DNA from: Dehalococcoidia bacterium
GTDB taxonomy: Bacteria; Chloroflexota; Dehalococcoidia; E44-bin15
Direction of reading: 5' to 3'
DNA length: 41,565 nucleotides
Assembly: GCA_030610655.1 (NCBI GenBank)
Contig: JAUWRG010000008.1
Coordinates: 1 to 41,565, forward strand
Each line of letters begins with the position of its first letter. Position 1 is the first letter of the stretch. The notes beneath the pieces are model-generated. The model searched no databases, was not told the DNA's origin, and worked only from the letters and a program-made list of their open reading frames with translations. Made by a program: the position numbers and the translations under genes. This document shows positions 39,563 through 41,565 of this stretch, one piece after another.

Positions 39563-41565
39563 ATGAAAATGAGCAGTCTCCTCACGAGAATTGTGACACT
39601 GGTATCACCCAAGGCAATATACGCCATAATATTGCTCATGATTTTTGGCGTTGCCCTAGCGCTCAGGGTATGTCTGCCCTATGAAAGCGTATTTGTAGGA
39701 GACTGGGTTAGATTCGGACTGAATGACCCGTGGTACCACATGCGATTGGTGGAGAACCTGGTGCAGCACTTCCCCCACCGCATCGCTTTCGACCCCTTTA
39801 CCCTCTTCCCCTATGGGCAGCATGTCCCTTTTGCCCCCTTCTTCGACCTTCTTCTGGGATTCGTGATATGGGTCATCGGCCTGGGCTCTCCAAGCCAGCA
39901 CACTATAGAAGTAGTGGGGGCATATTTCCCCGCTGTTTTAGGGGCTCTGGTTACCATACCGGTGTACTTCATTGGCAAGGAGCTTTTTAACCGCAATGTC
40001 GGACTGCTGGCTGCTGGCTTAATTGCCATCCTGCCCGGAGAGTTCCTCTTCCGTTCCCTACTAGGATTTACCGACCATCATGTAGCCGAGGTTCTCTTCA
40101 CCACAATAACAGCCTTGTTCTTGATATTGGCGATCAAAAGCGCCAGGGAAAAAGAGACAACCTTCAGCCATATATGGCGCAGGGACTGGAGGAATGCGAA
40201 AAAGCCCCTGATCTATGCCCTGCTGACCGGGTTAGCCCTGGGGATATATCTCCTTTCCTGGATCGGTGGGCTGCTCTTCGTATTCATAATAGCCGCCTAT
40301 ATCATGATTCAATACATCGTCGATCACCTGAGGGGCAAATCAACGGACTATCTTTGCATTATCGGAGTGCCGATATTTCTTGTTGCTTTGATAATGGTCG
40401 CCCCATTGTTTAGTCAGCTTAGCTGGGTTAGGGAAATCTGCATTGCATCATTAATCATTGGCGTGTTGACCTTCCCGGTGACAAGCGGCCTTTCCCGACT
40501 GGCGGCTTATATGAAAATGAGGCGAGCCTTCTACCCGGTGGCACTCGCTGTCCTTGGTTTGGCGGGGCTGGGACTCTTCTACGCTATCGATCCTTCGCTG
40601 CTCAGCTCGATGCTGGGAAGATTCAGCATATTCACGCCAACCACAGCAGGACGAACCATCGCCGAAGTGCAGCCACTTTTCTCAATATCTGGTGTTTTAA
40701 CACTGTTGCATTACTTCACCGCCGACATTTTCCTCGCCCTCATAGCGCTCGGCCTTCTAATTTACGCTGTGGTCCGGGAGGGGAGCTCCGAGAAAACATT
40801 TCTCGTTATCTGGTGCCTGATAATGCTAGCCGCCATGCTAGGCCAAAGGCGATTTGCCTACTACTTTGCGGTAAATGTCGCCCTTCTCGCCGGATATTTA
40901 TCGTGGCGAATACTGGAATGGAGCTATCTCACAACAGCGCCGTCGAAGCGTGAAAAGCGAAAGAGGAAAGCGGCGAAGAGGAAAGAGCCAGCGAGGTCTA
41001 TTAGAAGCTATCTCAGCACGAGATATGTTTGGACAGCAGTGGTAGCGATAATCGTATTTCTCGTAGCATTCTACCCCAATATTGGGGCAGCAATGAACAC
41101 CGCGAGAAACCCCTCGGGTCCCGATGAAGCCTGGCATAGCTCGCTCCTCTGGATGAGAGAGAATACCCCGGACCCATTTGGAGATCCCGGTTTCTATTAT
41201 GAGCTATACCAGAGGCCCTCAGCAGGAGAAAGGTATGACTATCCCGAATCGGCCTACGGCGTGATGAGTTGGTGGGATTACGGTCACTGGATCACGCGTA
41301 TCGCCCACCGCATACCCAACGCAAATCCCTTTCAAGCAGGCGTTGGTGGCGCCGCCTCCTTCTTCACTGCCCAGGATGAATCCTCGGCAAGCCAAATTCT
41401 CGATAACAAGGTCTCCAGATATGTAATCATCGACTATGCGATGGCGACATCGAAATTCTATGCCATGCCGATCTGGGCTGGAGCAAGCTCATCGCAGTTT
41501 TTCGAGACATACTATCAGACAACGGCAGAGGGAGGAGTAGAACCTGTAACCTTATATTACCCGGA
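39563..41565 (+). CDS. STT3/AglB-type oligosaccharyltransferase, cut by window end
   Basis: From ATG 39563 (or 39569) the frame stays open to the window edge, at least 667 residues. It has many membrane helices, starting with IYAIILLMIFGVALALR. The acidic loop is GLNDPWYHMRLVENLV (Asp at about 55), FTDHHVAEV is a second metal-loop candidate, and then comes a soluble region. That region carries the catalytic WWDYG at residues 570-574 (SWWDYGHWITRIAHRIPNAN). WWDYG marks the STT3 subunit that moves a lipid-linked glycan to Asn of secreted proteins. The close context and lack of other subunits fit a single-subunit enzyme as in archaea. A basic loop (KREKRKRKAAKRKEPARS) is at about 460. Confidence 0.88.
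   Translation, partial: MKMSSLLTRIVTLVSPKAIYAIILLMIFGVALALRVCLPYESVFVGDWVRFGLNDPWYHMRLVENLVQHFPHRIAFDPFTLFPYGQHVPFAPFFDLLLGFVIWVIGLGSPSQHTIEVVGAYFPAVLGALVTIPVYFIGKELFNRNVGLLAAGLIAILPGEFLFRSLLGFTDHHVAEVLFTTITALFLILAIKSAREKETTFSHIWRRDWRNAKKPLIYALLTGLALGIYLLSWIGGLLFVFIIAAYIMIQYIVDHLRGKSTDYLCIIGVPIFLVALIMVAPLFSQLSWVREICIASLIIGVLTFPVTSGLSRLAAYMKMRRAFYPVALAVLGLAGLGLFYAIDPSLLSSMLGRFSIFTPTTAGRTIAEVQPLFSISGVLTLLHYFTADIFLALIALGLLIYAVVREGSSEKTFLVIWCLIMLAAMLGQRRFAYYFAVNVALLAGYLSWRILEWSYLTTAPSKREKRKRKAAKRKEPARSIRSYLSTRYVWTAVVAIIVFLVAFYPNIGAAMNTARNPSGPDEAWHSSLLWMRENTPDPFGDPGFYYELYQRPSAGERYDYPESAYGVMSWWDYGHWITRIAHRIPNANPFQAGVGGAASFFTAQDESSASQILDNKVSRYVIIDYAMATSKFYAMPIWAGASSSQFFETYYQTTAEGGVEPVTLYYP

Overview
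The window reads as a chromosomal segment of an anaerobic bacterium, most likely an uncultured Chloroflexota of the class Dehalococcoidia. This placement is inferred from gene content: a 2-oxoacid:ferredoxin oxidoreductase joined to heterodisulfide-reductase-like (Hdr) proteins, an archaeal-type STT3 oligosaccharyltransferase in a bacterial ribosomal/replication context, DnaB-DnaD-DnaI-type replication genes, a DUF2851 protein, and groESL under a CIRCE element. No rRNA or tRNA gene was seen. A 16S gene or a protein tree would be needed to fix the taxonomy.

Layout. 1-692 is a graveyard of three abutting gene fragments (IS1380 transposase, MFS transporter, ISLre2/UPF0236 transposase). 816-2342 is a phytoene-desaturase-like flavoprotein. 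2408-4017 (minus) holds two secreted or anchored beta-sandwich proteins, both interrupted (in-frame stop; frameshift). 4316-5999 is a thiolase plus its DUF35 partner. 6441-8273 (minus) is a damaged CaiB-type CoA-transferase next to a half-length 2-hydroxyacyl-CoA dehydratase subunit. 8280-8892 is non-coding and packed with dispersed palindromic repeats. Then come a membrane methyltransferase, tsaD and a DUF2851 gene.

12178-22675 (minus) looks like one long operon: korD-korA-korB-korC, then a very large HdrA/GltD-like iron-sulfur flavoprotein, a free MvhD, an HdrC-HdrB fusion, and an HdrA-MvhD fusion. Most junctions overlap or abut. The arrangement suggests that ferredoxin reduced by 2-oxoacid oxidation is coupled to NAD(P)H and to a disulfide or other Hdr substrate through flavin-based electron bifurcation or confurcation. 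This is the most interesting metabolic system in the window.

Flanking this operon are two diverged copies of one small operon (XRE regulator - DUF488 - DUF2851). The left copy kept the promoter/operator and DUF2851 but lost the middle. The right copy kept XRE and DUF488 but only a stub of DUF2851. Both copies keep an ACACG-N4-CGTGT palindrome exactly inside the promoter spacer, so the surviving right-hand regulator may control the left-hand gene in trans.

23912-25974 is groES-groEL with promoter, CIRCE and terminator. 26017-29364 is a GT4 glycosyltransferase plus an amylo-alpha-1,6-glucosidase-like enzyme. An M16 peptidase follows on the minus strand. 30736-34747 (plus) is MBL hydrolase-lysA-holB-ricT. 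34750-38540 (minus) is rplI-dnaB-dnaD-dnaI-HNH. 38730-39392 (minus) is rpsU-yqeY with a strong terminator. 39563 to the window end is an STT3 gene that runs off the edge. Many promoters match the sigma-70 pattern with 17-18 base spacing.
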